64,000 bases of DNA from Corynebacterium faecale (GTDB lineage Bacteria > Actinomycetota > Actinomycetes > Mycobacteriales > Mycobacteriaceae). Position numbers and translations under genes: made by a program. Positions within the stretch are counted from its first letter, which is position 1. Each line of letters opens with the position of its first letter. This document shows, piece by piece, positions 54,962 to 63,742 of the stretch. The stretch is from NCBI RefSeq assembly GCF_030408735.1, contig NZ_CP047204.1, positions 620,001 to 684,000 on the forward strand, written 5' to 3'. The notes beneath the pieces were generated by a model, which was not told the origin of the DNA, did not search any database, and worked only from the letters and a program-made list of their open reading frames with translations.

Positions 54962-56236
54962 CTAGCTGGAGGCGTTCTCGATGGCTGCCTTCATGTCGGC
55001 GGTGGCCTGGTCAACATCGACATTGCCGTTGAGGGCTGCGTAGGCGTTGTCCTGGACGGCCTTGGAGATGGCGGTGTAGAACGGGGAGACCGGACGTGGT
55101 GCGGCGTTCTCCAGGGATTCCTTCAGTGCGGGCAGGTATGGGTACTGCTCGATCAGGTCCTCGTCATCGTAGATGGAGGCGAGTACCGGTGGGAAGGAAT
55201 TGTCGGCGAACCAGGTCTGGTTCTCCTCGTTGATGATGAACTCGATGAAGTCACGGGCGGTGGCCTTGTTCTCGGAGTTCACGTTGATGCCGTTGTTGTA
55301 ACCGCCGAGGGTGGATACACCCACGCCGTCCTTGCCCACGAGTGGCTGGACCTGGAAATTATCGGCAGTTGCTTCGGAATCCTCGGCGTTGGTGTACATG
55401 TAGGGCCAGTTGATGGCGTACGCGGTCTCGCCTTCGGTGAAGGCCAGGTTGGTCTCTTCCTCGGTGGCGGCGGTGGACGCGGAGGAGATGGTGCCGTCCT
55501 CGTAGGCGTCGACAAGCGCCTGCAGGCCTTCCTTGGCCTCATCGGAATCAACGACCACGTTGCCGTCATCGTCCAGGACGGAGCCGCCCCAGCCTTCCAT
55601 GAAACCGACGGCGTTGACGGTCAGACCCTCGTACTGCTTGAGCTGGGTGGTCAGGCAGTCAACTTCAGCCTCTTCAGCCAGGGTGCAGGACTCGACCAGG
55701 TCGGCCCAGTTCTCTGGTGCCTCAGGAACGATATCGGTGTTGCGGAAGAGCAACTGGCCGTTCGTGTTCTGCGGGAGGGCGTAGAGCGTGCCCATGTAGG
55801 TTGCGGAGTCGACGGTGGACTCGAGCAGTCCGGAAGTGTCAACCTCGAGGTCATCCTCGAGAGGTGCCAGCCACTGGTTGGCAGCGAAGTCCGCGGTCCA
55901 GACCACGTCGAGTGCCATCACGTCATAGTCGGAGTTGCCCGCCTGAAGTGACTGGACCAGGGTTTCGCGCTGTGCGTCGGCTTCACCGGCGAGCTCATTG
56001 AGCGTCACCTGCTCATCCGGGTTCTCCTCATTCCACTTGTCGATCACCGGGATGATCTTGTCAGTGTCATTCTTACCCATGGCGAAGGTGATGGGGCCAC
56101 GGCCCTCTTCACCCGAGGCTGCGGTGGTGGTGGTCTCGGCATCATCGGACTCGGAAGCACAACCGGCCAGGGCGATCGCTGCGATCAGGCTGGTTGCGGC
56201 CAGTGATACACCGGTCTTGCGGGAAAATGTGGACAT
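54962..56236 (-). CDS. tusE: Trehalose ABC transporter substrate-binding lipoprotein
   Basis: The product is 424 residues. A signal peptide ends in the lipobox LAGC with lipidated Cys26, followed by an acidic Thr/Ala linker and a sugar-binding protein of the MalE cluster (ITFAMGKNDTDKIIPVIDKWNEENP; YDVMALDVVWTADFAANQWL; LPQNTNGQLLFRNTDI). AAAGGTG stands 7 bases before the ATG. It binds trehalose outside the membrane if the TusFGK2E assignment holds. A CGTCGACAAGC copy lies inside it at 55507-55517, using the uncommon Leu codon CTT. Confidence 0.92.
   Translation of the reverse strand: MSTFSRKTGVSLAATSLIAAIALAGCASESDDAETTTTAASGEEGRGPITFAMGKNDTDKIIPVIDKWNEENPDEQVTLNELAGEADAQRETLVQSLQAGNSDYDVMALDVVWTADFAANQWLAPLEDDLEVDTSGLLESTVDSATYMGTLYALPQNTNGQLLFRNTDIVPEAPENWADLVESCTLAEEAEVDCLTTQLKQYEGLTVNAVGFMEGWGGSVLDDDGNVVVDSDEAKEGLQALVDAYEDGTISSASTAATEEETNLAFTEGETAYAINWPYMYTNAEDSEATADNFQVQPLVGKDGVGVSTLGGYNNGINVNSENKATARDFIEFIINEENQTWFADNSFPPVLASIYDDEDLIEQYPYLPALKESLENAAPRPVSPFYTAISKAVQDNAYAALNGNVDVDQATADMKAAIENASS
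55507..55517 (+). repeat. CGTCGAYAAGC motif, copy 10
   Basis: CGTCGACAAGC inside tusE (antisense to it); encodes Leu-Val-Asp with CTT. Confidence 0.6.
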
Positions 56237-56336
56237 TAAAGGTCACCTTTCTTAGCAACAGATGACTTAAATCTAATGACCTTGGCCACTATTTCGCACT
56301 GATTTGCCAGAAATTACCCCCGTTGCCGGGGGCGGT

Positions 56337-56347
56337 GCTTATCGACG
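56337..56347 (-). repeat. CGTCGAYAAGC motif, copy 11
   Basis: CGTCGATAAGC on the minus strand, 19 bases from the tusK stop, in a GGGGGTGGCGTCGATAAGC context like copy 9. Confidence 0.6.
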
Positions 56348-56365
56348 CCACCCCCGCGCCACCCG

Positions 56366-57370
56366 TCACCCGATGCGATCCCCACTGGTTGGATCGAAGC
56401 GGTGTGCCACCGCAGGATCGAAGGCGAAGCTGATGGTGTCACCGGGTGCGGGGACCACAGTCTCCGCCCATCTTGCCACCAGGCGGTCCCCACCGATGGA
56501 GGCATAGACATAGGATTCCGATCCCAGCTCCTCAACGATGTCCACCACACCCTCCATCACGATGTATCCGGCGGGCACCTCACCTGTGACCACCACCATC
56601 GATTCGGGGCGGACCCCCAGGGTCACGCCGTCGTGGGGGAACAGATTCATCGACGGTGACCCGATGAAGCCAGCGACAAAGGCGTTGACCGGGGCGTCGT
56701 AAAGCTCTCTGGGTGGTGCCACCTGCTGCAGCAACCCGTCTTTGAGAACCGCAACCCGATCACCCATCGTCATGGCCTCCACCTGATCATGGGTGACATA
56801 GACCGTGGTTGTGCCCAACCGGCGCTGCAGTGCAGCGACCTCCGCGCGGGTCTGCACCCGCAGCTTGGCATCCAGGTTGGACAGCGGCTCATCCATGAGG
56901 AACACCTTGGGGTTGCGGACGAGTGCACGCCCCATGGCCACACGCTGACGCTGGCCACCCGAGAGGTCCTTTGGCTTGCGGTCGAGAAATTCAGTGAGAC
57001 CGAGAATATCCGCTGCTTCATTGACTTTGGCATCAATCTCAGCCTGAGGCAGCTTGGCCAGTTTCAGGGCGAAACCCATGTTCTTGGCCACCGACATGTG
57101 CGGATACAACGCATAATTCTGGAACACCATGGCGATGTCGCGGTCAGCTGGTTCCTGATCCGTCACATCCTGGCCATCGATCCGGATCACGCCGGACTCA
57201 ACCTCCTCCAACCCTGCGAGAGCACGCAGGGTGGTCGATTTACCACACCCTGACGGGCCCACGAGAACCAGGAATTCACCATCGGCGATCTCAAGATCCA
57301 ACTCGTGGACGGTGGGGCGCTCCGCGCCGGGGTAGCGGATGGAGACGTTGTCAAAGGAAACGGTGGCCAT
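56366..57370 (-). CDS. tusK: Sugar ABC transporter ATP-binding protein (MalK/MsiK-like)
   Basis: The product is 334 residues from the ATG at 57368-57370. Walker A GPSGCGKST is at 38-46, the Q-loop MVFQNYALYPHM follows, then the signature LSGGQRQRVAMGRALVR, Walker B VFLMDEPLSNLDAKLR, the H-loop VTHDQVEAMTMGDR, and a C-terminal MalK-type regulatory domain (TLGVRPESM). It energises TusFG. TAACTT ends 8 nt before the start, so it probably has its own leaderless promoter despite lying upstream of tusE. In this genus one MsiK-type ATPase can serve several sugar importers. Confidence 0.92.
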   Translation of the reverse strand: MATVSFDNVSIRYPGAERPTVHELDLEIADGEFLVLVGPSGCGKSTTLRALAGLEEVESGVIRIDGQDVTDQEPADRDIAMVFQNYALYPHMSVAKNMGFALKLAKLPQAEIDAKVNEAADILGLTEFLDRKPKDLSGGQRQRVAMGRALVRNPKVFLMDEPLSNLDAKLRVQTRAEVAALQRRLGTTTVYVTHDQVEAMTMGDRVAVLKDGLLQQVAPPRELYDAPVNAFVAGFIGSPSMNLFPHDGVTLGVRPESMVVVTGEVPAGYIVMEGVVDIVEELGSESYVYASIGGDRLVARWAETVVPAPGDTISFAFDPAVAHRFDPTSGDRIG

Positions 57371-57378
57371 AACTAAAG

Positions 57379-57384
57379 AAGTTA
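57379..57384 (-). promoter_or_regulatory. -10 hexamer TAACTT of a leaderless promoter
   Basis: Read on the minus strand TAACTT ends 8 nt before the tusK ATG at 57370. Confidence 0.45.
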
Positions 57385-57414
57385 GCAGTGCCACACCATC
57401 TTTGGCATCACTGG

Positions 57415-58068
57415 TCAGATGCGTGCGGTGACCTTTTCAGATTGCGCGATCTGGTCCAGGCGCTCCGTGTCAGCCAGACCGGACACCACCACCACAGAAC
57501 CCCCCACCGCCAGTGGCATCAGAACAGTCCGCATGAAACTGTCCTTGTCCGACCAACCCGTGCTGAGCACCCTGGCCCCCGGGGTGGCATCCGTGGCGCC
57601 GACAATCTCAGACAGCGTGCGGGTGGGATTGAAAAACTGATCGCCGTAGAAACGGACCGTCGGGCCGAAATCAATGGCACCACGGGGTAGTTCGCCGCCG
57701 CTTTCCACCACACCCCGCCCGAAGGGATCATCGCTGACCAGAACCACATCACCGTTGTCCCGGCTGGTGCTGAAACGATCCGGGGAAGTGAAGACGGCAT
57801 CCGCCCCGTGAGCCCCGAAGACCACGTTCACGTCAGCTGCCAGTGCGCCCAGCACGATCACTGCGGCCTGCCAACTGATGGGCAGGTCAATGGCGATCGT
57901 GGAATCCTCATCCAGGTCAAGTTCCTCCAACAGCATATTTCCCACCTTGGAGGCCCAGTTATCCAGGGTGATGGCGGAAAAATCGAGGCGCGCACCGGTG
58001 TTCTCGTTATAAACGGTGAGACGCGGCGCGGCGGGGTCTGATTTAAGAAGGTGGGAGAGCAGTTCCAT
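57415..58068 (-). CDS. TIGR03089-family protein (truncated acyl-CoA synthetase-like)
   Basis: The product is 217 residues. It resembles the N-terminal part of adenylating acyl-CoA synthetases (LTVYNENTGARLDFSAITLDNWASKVGNMLLEE; AIVLG-like ADVNVVFGAH segment) but lacks the AMP-binding P-loop and the C-terminal domain, as is usual for TIGR03089. Function is unknown. In mycobacteria a homologue lies beside an LCP-family gene and the wbbL region, the same neighbourhood as here, so a link to envelope assembly is suggested by synteny. Confidence 0.85.
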   Translation of the reverse strand: MELLSHLLKSDPAAPRLTVYNENTGARLDFSAITLDNWASKVGNMLLEELDLDEDSTIAIDLPISWQAAVIVLGALAADVNVVFGAHGADAVFTSPDRFSTSRDNGDVVLVSDDPFGRGVVESGGELPRGAIDFGPTVRFYGDQFFNPTRTLSEIVGATDATPGARVLSTGWSDKDSFMRTVLMPLAVGGSVVVVSGLADTERLDQIAQSEKVTARI

Positions 58069-58075
58069 ATGACCC

Positions 58076-58081
58076 AGGGTA
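58076..58081 (-). promoter_or_regulatory. -10 hexamer TACCCT of a leaderless promoter
   Basis: Read on the minus strand TACCCT ends 7 nt before the TIGR03089 ATG at 58068. It faces the plus-strand TACCCT at 58114-58119, forming a compact divergent promoter pair. Confidence 0.5.
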
Positions 58082-58113
58082 GGGAAAATGCACCACCAGT
58101 GTGGCGTGGGGGC

Positions 58114-58119
58114 TACCCT
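58114..58119 (+). promoter_or_regulatory. -10 hexamer TACCCT of a leaderless promoter
   Basis: TACCCT ends 8 nt before the LysE-family ATG at 58128. Confidence 0.5.
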
Positions 58120-58127
58120 GTGTCCTC

Positions 58128-58742
58128 ATGGATCTGGGTTTGGTTTTCGCCTTCTGGGGAGTGTCAGCGGCTCTGGCCTGCACACCCGGGGCCGATTGGG
58201 CGTATACGATTGCCGCGGCTCTGAAGAACAGGTCACCCATCCCGGCCATCCTGGGGATGCTGGGTGGCCACCTCCTGGTGATTCTGGTGGTTGCCGCGGG
58301 CGTCGGGATCGTGATCACCGGTCTGCCCTGGTTGCTGACCCTCATGACGGTACTGGGCTCCCTCTACCTGATGTGGCTGGGATTCGGCATGATCCGTAGG
58401 CCACCGGAGATCCGCCGGGGCGAGGCAGCCATGGGGGATTCCGTGACTGGGCAGGTGGCCAAGGGGTTTGCGATCAGCGGACTCAACCCCAAGGTGTTTC
58501 TTCTCATCCTGGTGATCCTGCCGCAGTTCACCAACGCCACCATGCCGGTACCCGTGGGTGTGCAGATGCTGGTGATCGGCGTTGTACATCTCATCAACAC
58601 AGTGATCGTGTACTCCGCGGTGGGTTATTTCGCACGTGCCTTGTTACGTACACGGCCGGGGGCCGCCCGCATCGTCTCGTATCTCTCCGGTGGACTCATG
58701 ATCCTCATCGGTGGATTCATGCTGGTGGAGAGACTGTTCTGA
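58128..58742 (+). CDS. LysE/RhtB-family exporter
   Basis: The product is 204 residues with five to six membrane segments. The N-terminal block ACTPGADWAYTIAAALKN matches the LysE/RhtB motif (usually GPGP..), followed by GLPWLLTLMTVLGSLYLMWLGFGMIR, and SGLNPKVFLLILVILPQF near residue 125 is the second family block. It should export an amino acid or small amine; the substrate is unknown. The ATG at 58128 is supported by the leaderless -10; the longer frame starting at 58101 is not. It ends 7 bases from the convergent LCP gene. Confidence 0.9.
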   Translation: MDLGLVFAFWGVSAALACTPGADWAYTIAAALKNRSPIPAILGMLGGHLLVILVVAAGVGIVITGLPWLLTLMTVLGSLYLMWLGFGMIRRPPEIRRGEAAMGDSVTGQVAKGFAISGLNPKVFLLILVILPQFTNATMPVPVGVQMLVIGVVHLINTVIVYSAVGYFARALLRTRPGAARIVSYLSGGLMILIGGFMLVERLF

Positions 58743-58749
58743 GCACTGG

Positions 58750-60312
58750 TCAGTTCACGCAGCGGGGTCCGTCACCACCGGCGTCGATCTCCGGGCTGAG
58801 GATCGGATCCCCGGACGCACCCATGCCGGGCTGTCCGACAGACGACGGGGACGCCGCCACTTCGGCGGTGGGGCCGGTGTAATCGATGTGCGGGATCACG
58901 ATGATGGTGTCAGCATCGAGGGAGGAATTGGCCACAATCGGGAGCCCGCCCAGTTCTTCAGCGATGGCCAGGGCCTGTGGATCGGAGGAATCCGCCGCCA
59001 GCACCTGAGATTCGAAGTACAGGCCCTCGGCAGCATTGCCGGTGACCTCAATGGTGTACCCGAGGGCTTCAAGATGCGCTGCCACGTTGCCCGCCAGCCC
59101 GGCGGTCCCGGAGCCGTTGAGGACATGGATCATGGTGTCCGCGTTGTTCGGCCCCTGTGGAACGGACTGGTCTTCATCGGAGCGTTCCTCCTCCACCGGT
59201 TCGGTGTTCCCGAGGGCGTCCTCAAAGAAGGCGTTGACCTGGCTGACATCCACGGTGACCACAGATTCACCATAATCACCCACACCATCGATGGAGGTCA
59301 CCGGAATGGTGGTGAAGGTGACATTGCCACCGGCGAGGTTCTGCAACTGGGTGGCGAAACTCATGACATCCCAGCCTTCATCGATGATCACTGAACGCAT
59401 GACGGCATCTGCCAGGGCGGAGAGCTTCGCCGGGTTGGTCAGGGTGCCGGAAGAAAGGACATGGTTAACCAATGAGGCCATGAAGGCCTGCTGGCGGACG
59501 ATACGATCCAGATCACCACGCGGGAGTCCGTGGCGTTGGCGGACAAACGACAGCGCGTCGGAACCACCCAGGGTCTGACGGCCAGCTGTGAAATCCGCAC
59601 CCGACAGTGGCTCGTTAACCGCCTGATTGAGGCACACATCGACGCCACCGACGGCATCGGTGAGCAGCACAAAGCCCAGGAGACCGATCTCAGCATAGTG
59701 GTCAACGGTGACCCCGGTGAGGTCGGAGACCGCATCGATAAGACCCTCACGGCCGGACTCCTTGGAACGGGACTCCAATTCCGACTCATTGGTGAAACCC
59801 TGCTCCGCCAGCTCTGCGCGCCGGGCATCCTTGTGGGCACCGTACACCCCGTTGATCTTCATGTTGCCGTACTCATCATCGCGGATATAAGTATCACGCG
59901 GGATGGAGACAGCCGAGGCGGAGGAACCGTCATTGGGGACACGGATCACCATGATCGTGTCGGTGTTGTCATTTTCCTCATCACCGGCACGGAGCATGGC
60001 GAGTTCCTCGTCGGAGAGAGTGTTGCCCTGGGCATCTGAACGGGAATCAGAACCCACGAGCAGGATATCGGTCGCACCATCCCGGGCCTGACCATCCTTG
60101 ACACCCTCACCACCGCCGAGTGTGAGATTGCCCGCATTGGCCACATCATTGATGCTTCCCACGGCGAAATATCCCAGTCCGGAGATCGCCAACACCAACA
60201 CTGACAGGAAAGCCACCACAGCTCTGATGAAGACCGGGCCGGCCTGCTTCGTGGACTGTACTGCTGCGGGAGCTGCTTGGATATCCCGAACTGGGCGGTA
60301 CTTTTCGGTCAC
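58750..60312 (-). CDS. lcpA: LytR-CpsA-Psr (LCP) family ligase with LytR_C domain
   Basis: The product is 520 residues from the GTG at 60310-60312, with AAGGG about 11 bases upstream. After a short cytoplasmic tail and one membrane helix (FIRAVVAFLSVLVLAISGLGYFAV) comes the LCP domain: DILLVGSDSR near residue 85, NTDTIMVIRV, VSIPRDTYI with the conserved Arg-Asp, and GGSDALSFVRQRHGLPRGDLDRI. Residues 385-470 form a LytR_C domain (DTMIHVLNGSGTAGLAGNVAAHLEALGY). LCP enzymes transfer glycopolymers from lipid carriers to peptidoglycan; in C. glutamicum LcpA attaches arabinogalactan. The wbbL gene next to it makes the linker that is transferred. Confidence 0.9.
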   Translation of the reverse strand: MTEKYRPVRDIQAAPAAVQSTKQAGPVFIRAVVAFLSVLVLAISGLGYFAVGSINDVANAGNLTLGGGEGVKDGQARDGATDILLVGSDSRSDAQGNTLSDEELAMLRAGDEENDNTDTIMVIRVPNDGSSASAVSIPRDTYIRDDEYGNMKINGVYGAHKDARRAELAEQGFTNESELESRSKESGREGLIDAVSDLTGVTVDHYAEIGLLGFVLLTDAVGGVDVCLNQAVNEPLSGADFTAGRQTLGGSDALSFVRQRHGLPRGDLDRIVRQQAFMASLVNHVLSSGTLTNPAKLSALADAVMRSVIIDEGWDVMSFATQLQNLAGGNVTFTTIPVTSIDGVGDYGESVVTVDVSQVNAFFEDALGNTEPVEEERSDEDQSVPQGPNNADTMIHVLNGSGTAGLAGNVAAHLEALGYTIEVTGNAAEGLYFESQVLAADSSDPQALAIAEELGGLPIVANSSLDADTIIVIPHIDYTGPTAEVAASPSSVGQPGMGASGDPILSPEIDAGGDGPRCVN

Positions 60313-60479
60313 GGCGGTGCAAACCCTTCGCAAATGGATCGTGGGCGGCACCCATGTGGGGGACAGGGGGCGCCTGATAAAAGATACTGTCTAGGGATTC
60401 TAGGCCACCGGGTGGCTATTTCCTCAACAGCTATCGGGAGTGGCGGTGACCCCCGGTTGCCACTAACGACTAAGCTCTG

Positions 60480-61391
60480 ATGGCTGTGAGTAATCCTAAG
60501 CCACCCATTGCCGTGATCACGGTGACGTATTCCCCCGGAGAACATCTGGCGTCTTTCCTAGATTCCATCGCCGGATCCACGGAACGTGATGCCGTGGTCA
60601 TCATGGCGGATAACGGTTCTGTCGACGGTGTTCCTGAAAGAGCGGCGCTGGAGCGGGAGAACGTTGAATTCCTTCCGACAGGTGGCAACCTCGGATATGG
60701 AACCGGGGTGAATGTTGCCGCACGGGCTCTGAAGAAGCGTCGGGAGGCCGGGGAAATTGATAACGAATACTTCATCGTGTCCAATCCTGATGTCGTATTC
60801 GGCGAAGGGTCGATTGATGAGTTGATTGGGTGTGCGGGTCGTCGACAAGCAGCAGGCAGCGTCGGACCACTCATCCGCGAGCCGGACGGCTCGGCGTACC
60901 CCAGCGCCCGCGCCATCCCGACGCTGAGCAATGGCATCGGGCATGCGTTGTTCGGATCCATCTGGAAATCAAACCCATGGTCAACTGCCTACCGCAACGA
61001 CCAGGACATGAGCTCCGAGCGGACTGCCGGGTGGCTCTCCGGTTCCTGCCTCCTGATCAGGTGGGACGCCTTCGACCGGATCGGTGGTTTCGACGAACGC
61101 TACTTCATGTACATGGAGGACGTTGATCTGGGCGATCGGCTGGTTCGCGCCGGATATGACAATGTGTTTTGTCCATCCGCGGAAATCGCCCATGCCCAGG
61201 GGCATGTTGCGGATAAGCACCCGGAGATCCTGCTGCCTGCACATCACGAGAGCGCGTACCGTTTCCAGGCCGATCGACTGTCCGGTCCTGCGTTGGCGCC
61301 GATCAGGCTCGCGCTCCGGGTCGGGCTGAAGGCGAGGGCTGCGCTGGTGATTTTCATGTCAGGACTGTCACGTACACGGTCAGGGGATTAA
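60480..61391 (+). CDS. wbbL: Rhamnosyltransferase WbbL-like (GT2 family)
   Basis: The product is 303 residues. The GT-A fold pattern is visible: AVITVTYSPGEHLASFLDSI at the N-terminus, VIMADNGSVDGVPE near residue 42, FIVSNPDVVFG near 98 (metal-binding Asp region) and GGFDERYFMYMEDVDLGDRLVRAGY near 203 with the catalytic ED. In mycobacteria and corynebacteria WbbL adds rhamnose to decaprenyl-PP-GlcNAc, making the arabinogalactan linker. Start ATG 60480 is used; GTG 60486, 9 nt after the hexamer TAAGCT, is an alternative. It contains a CGTCGACAAGC copy at 60840-60850. Confidence 0.9.
   Translation: MAVSNPKPPIAVITVTYSPGEHLASFLDSIAGSTERDAVVIMADNGSVDGVPERAALERENVEFLPTGGNLGYGTGVNVAARALKKRREAGEIDNEYFIVSNPDVVFGEGSIDELIGCAGRRQAAGSVGPLIREPDGSAYPSARAIPTLSNGIGHALFGSIWKSNPWSTAYRNDQDMSSERTAGWLSGSCLLIRWDAFDRIGGFDERYFMYMEDVDLGDRLVRAGYDNVFCPSAEIAHAQGHVADKHPEILLPAHHESAYRFQADRLSGPALAPIRLALRVGLKARAALVIFMSGLSRTRSGD
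60840..60850 (+). repeat. CGTCGAYAAGC motif, copy 12
   Basis: CGTCGACAAGC inside wbbL; encodes Arg-Arg-Gln with CGA, as in copy 2. Confidence 0.6.
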
Positions 61392-61571
61392 AATATCCCG
61401 ACGGGTGCACAACCGGATTGTCATGCCTGAGTTCGATCCGGGTCCATTGTGGGCTTAGTATTTACAGAGTTTGGCGCGGAAAATAGCGTAAAAGCTGTGC
61501 CTGATAAAACGGTTCGGGGACGTGCCCAGCCCCACCGTCCTCACATTGAGCAGAGAGTGAAAAAGGAATTT

Positions 61572-62666
61572 ATGTCTAGTTCTGAAAGTCCGAGCCCGGT
61601 GGATGTGGATGCGGTCATCCTCGTCGGAGGTAAGGGAACCCGTCTCCGTCCGTTGACAAACAACACCCCGAAGCCCATGCTCCCGACAGCTGGACACCCG
61701 TTTCTGAAGCACCTCCTGGCAAGGATCAAAGCTGCGGGCATCACCCACGTCGTGCTTGGAACCTCCTTCAAAGCCGAGGTGTTCGAGGATTACTTCGGCG
61801 ACGGCTCGGATCTTGGACTCGAGATTGAATTCGTGGTGGAGGATCAGCCTCTGGGCACCGGTGGTGGTATCCGCAACGTCTACGACAAGCTGCGCCATGA
61901 CACCGCGATCGTGTTCAACGGCGACGTGCTCTCCGGTGCGGACCTGGGTGACATCCTTGAAACCCACCGTGAGAAGGAGGCGGATCTGACGATGCATCTG
62001 GTCCGCGTCCCTAATCCACGGGCTTTCGGATGTGTCCCCACCGACGCTGACGGCAGGGTCCTGGAATTTCTGGAAAAGACGGAAGACCCACCGACGGATC
62101 AGATCAATGCGGGTTGTTATGTCTTCCAGAAGGAACTCATCGAGGCGATCCCCGCTGACCGCGTTGTGTCCGTAGAGCGCGAAACCTTTCCGCAGCTGTT
62201 GCAGGAGGGCAAGAAAGTTGTCGGCCACGTGGACACCTCCTATTGGCGCGACATGGGCACCCCTGATGATTTCATCCGGGGTTCCGGAGACCTGGTCCGT
62301 GGCATCGCCCCTTCACCGCTGCTGGATGGGCGTACGGGTGAGGGACTGGTCGATCCTTCCGCTGGTGTCCGCGACGGCGTGATCCTACTGGGCGGCACCG
62401 TTGTGGGACGGGGTACGGAAATCGGTGCGGGGTCCCGACTCGACGGCACCGTGGTCTTCGACGGGGTCACCATCGAACCGGGTGCGTTCATCGAGAATTC
62501 CATCATTGCTTCCGGCGTGAAGATCGGGGCTAACGCCCATATCTCCAACTGCGTGATCGGTGAAGGCGCCCAGATCGGTGCCCGCTGTGAACTGACAGGC
62601 GGAATGCGTGTCTTCCCCGGAGTGGTGATTCCCGACGGCGGGATCCGCTTCTCTTCTGATCAATAA
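61572..62666 (+). CDS. manC: Mannose-1-phosphate guanylyltransferase (nucleotidyltransferase with hexapeptide repeats)
   Basis: The product is 364 residues from the ATG at 61572, with AAAAGGA about 6 bases upstream. The nucleotidyltransferase domain begins AVILVGGKGTRLRPLTNNTPKPMLP (nucleotide-binding signature), with VFNGDVLSG near residue 118 and HVDTSYWRDMGTPDDFIRG near 220. Residues 255-360 are a left-handed beta-helix of hexapeptide repeats (VVGRGTEIGAGSRLDG; IIASGVKIGANAHISN). It makes GDP-mannose for glycolipids and mannosylation; the homologue next to wbbL in mycobacteria has that activity. A sugar-1-phosphate thymidylyltransferase role is the alternative, and C. glutamicum annotations have used an rml-type name. 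Confidence 0.88.
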   Translation: MSSSESPSPVDVDAVILVGGKGTRLRPLTNNTPKPMLPTAGHPFLKHLLARIKAAGITHVVLGTSFKAEVFEDYFGDGSDLGLEIEFVVEDQPLGTGGGIRNVYDKLRHDTAIVFNGDVLSGADLGDILETHREKEADLTMHLVRVPNPRAFGCVPTDADGRVLEFLEKTEDPPTDQINAGCYVFQKELIEAIPADRVVSVERETFPQLLQEGKKVVGHVDTSYWRDMGTPDDFIRGSGDLVRGIAPSPLLDGRTGEGLVDPSAGVRDGVILLGGTVVGRGTEIGAGSRLDGTVVFDGVTIEPGAFIENSIIASGVKIGANAHISNCVIGEGAQIGARCELTGGMRVFPGVVIPDGGIRFSSDQ

Positions 62667-63248
62667 AGTCTCACGAGCTGGAGCCTGCCGGGGGAGGGGC
62701 GGGCTACCAGTACGATGTCCGCCCGCGGGGTGATCCATGCGGCAAGGCAGGACACCGGGGGTGCCGGGTTCTTCGGCATCCTGGGGGTGCGCGGTTGTGT
62801 AGTGGGGCAGGGGGCGGCCCTGTTATTGGGGATGCTGGTTGCTCGGTGTGGACATGGTGGGTACGTGATGGCGAGGGGGTCTGCCGTGATGTCAATTGTT
62901 GCCCGGTTGAGCTGTTTCTGCTTCCGATACAATCCTGAAACCAAATTATTCCCGTGACATGTGTGCGACACGCCGATGTAGTGCCTGGATGGTTTCATCC
63001 GCCCACCTGATACCCATATCTCGTACCCCCGCCGCCCACCCCCGCGATGGGGGCTTCGTGGCTGGTGTTGCTTATGTGACTGGTGTGAAAGTGGCGGGCG
63101 CCGCTTTTGATGATTTTTTGAATAACGGTTGACGGCCTAACATTGCCACGTGTGTAATCGGAGTGTGTAACCAAACCGGGTTGAGCGTTAGAATGCGTTT
63201 GATCCGAGGCCGGAATGACCGGCTTGAAATGCGAGAGGGGGCGAGTGA
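62667..63248. other. Intergenic region upstream of the WhiB-family gene
   Basis: About 580 bases, the longest gene-free stretch in the window. No frame in it looks protein-like; an 80-codon frame at 62715-62957 was rejected. The 150 bases nearest the gene become AT-richer and contain TAGAAT at 63189-63194 as a -10 candidate. Long leaders are common upstream of whiB-type genes. Confidence 0.4.
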
Positions 63249-63563
63249 GTGAAAGATTCAGCAGAACAGCCTGCATTGCATATCGCAAAGTCACAGACTC
63301 TTTCCGCATTGGAAATGACTCTGGATGAACTGTTCGGCGCTGCGGAGCAGGAATGGCAGGAACAGGCGCTGTGTGCGCAGACGGATCCGGAGGCGTTTTT
63401 TCCGGAGAAGGGTGGTTCCACCCGGGAAGCCAAGCGGATCTGCCAGGCATGCCCGGTGCAGGATGACTGCCTCGAGTTCGCCCTCGAGCATGATGAACGT
63501 TTTGGCATCTGGGGTGGCCTCTCAGAACGCGAACGCCGCCGGCTCAAGCGTGAAATCATCTAA
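63249..63563 (+). CDS. whcD: WhiB-family iron-sulfur transcription factor (WhiB2/WhmD/WhcD type)
   Basis: The product is 104 residues from the GTG at 63249. Four cysteines bind the [4Fe-4S] cluster: Cys42, Cys65, Cys68 and Cys74, in the CxxC...C spacing of the family (ICQACPVQDDC). The turn GIWGG is at 86-90 and the basic C-terminus SERERRRLKREII follows. The WhiB2/WhmD group controls division and septation in actinobacteria. Position next to the wbbL-manC region matches whiB2 in mycobacteria and whcD in C. glutamicum, which supports this subtype over redox-stress WhiB proteins. Confidence 0.93.
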   Translation: MKDSAEQPALHIAKSQTLSALEMTLDELFGAAEQEWQEQALCAQTDPEAFFPEKGGSTREAKRICQACPVQDDCLEFALEHDERFGIWGGLSERERRRLKREII

Positions 63564-63579
63564 ATAGCCAACATTCAGT

Positions 63580-63618
63580 GGGCTCCGGACCTCTTTGAGG
63601 TGTGGGGCCCGTTTTTTG
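63580..63618 (+). terminator. Intrinsic terminator after whcD
   Basis: A 14-bp stem (63580-63593 with 63597-63610) with one mismatch and two G-U pairs, a 3-base loop, followed by GTTTTTTG. Confidence 0.85.
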
Positions 63619-63742
63619 TGTGCCCGGGAGATGGGGTTGCCCTCTCCTTTTAAACCCCCAGCCTGTGGGAAGCGATTCAGCAGCATCATGGCCTAGGATA
63701 ATCCGGGTCTGAAAATAATCTGTATGAAAGGTGGGCTCCTCA

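Noticed and set aside
62715..62957. 80-codon frame upstream of whcD
   Set aside because: No ribosome binding site, odd Cys/Gly content and no similarity; treated as leader or spacer DNA.
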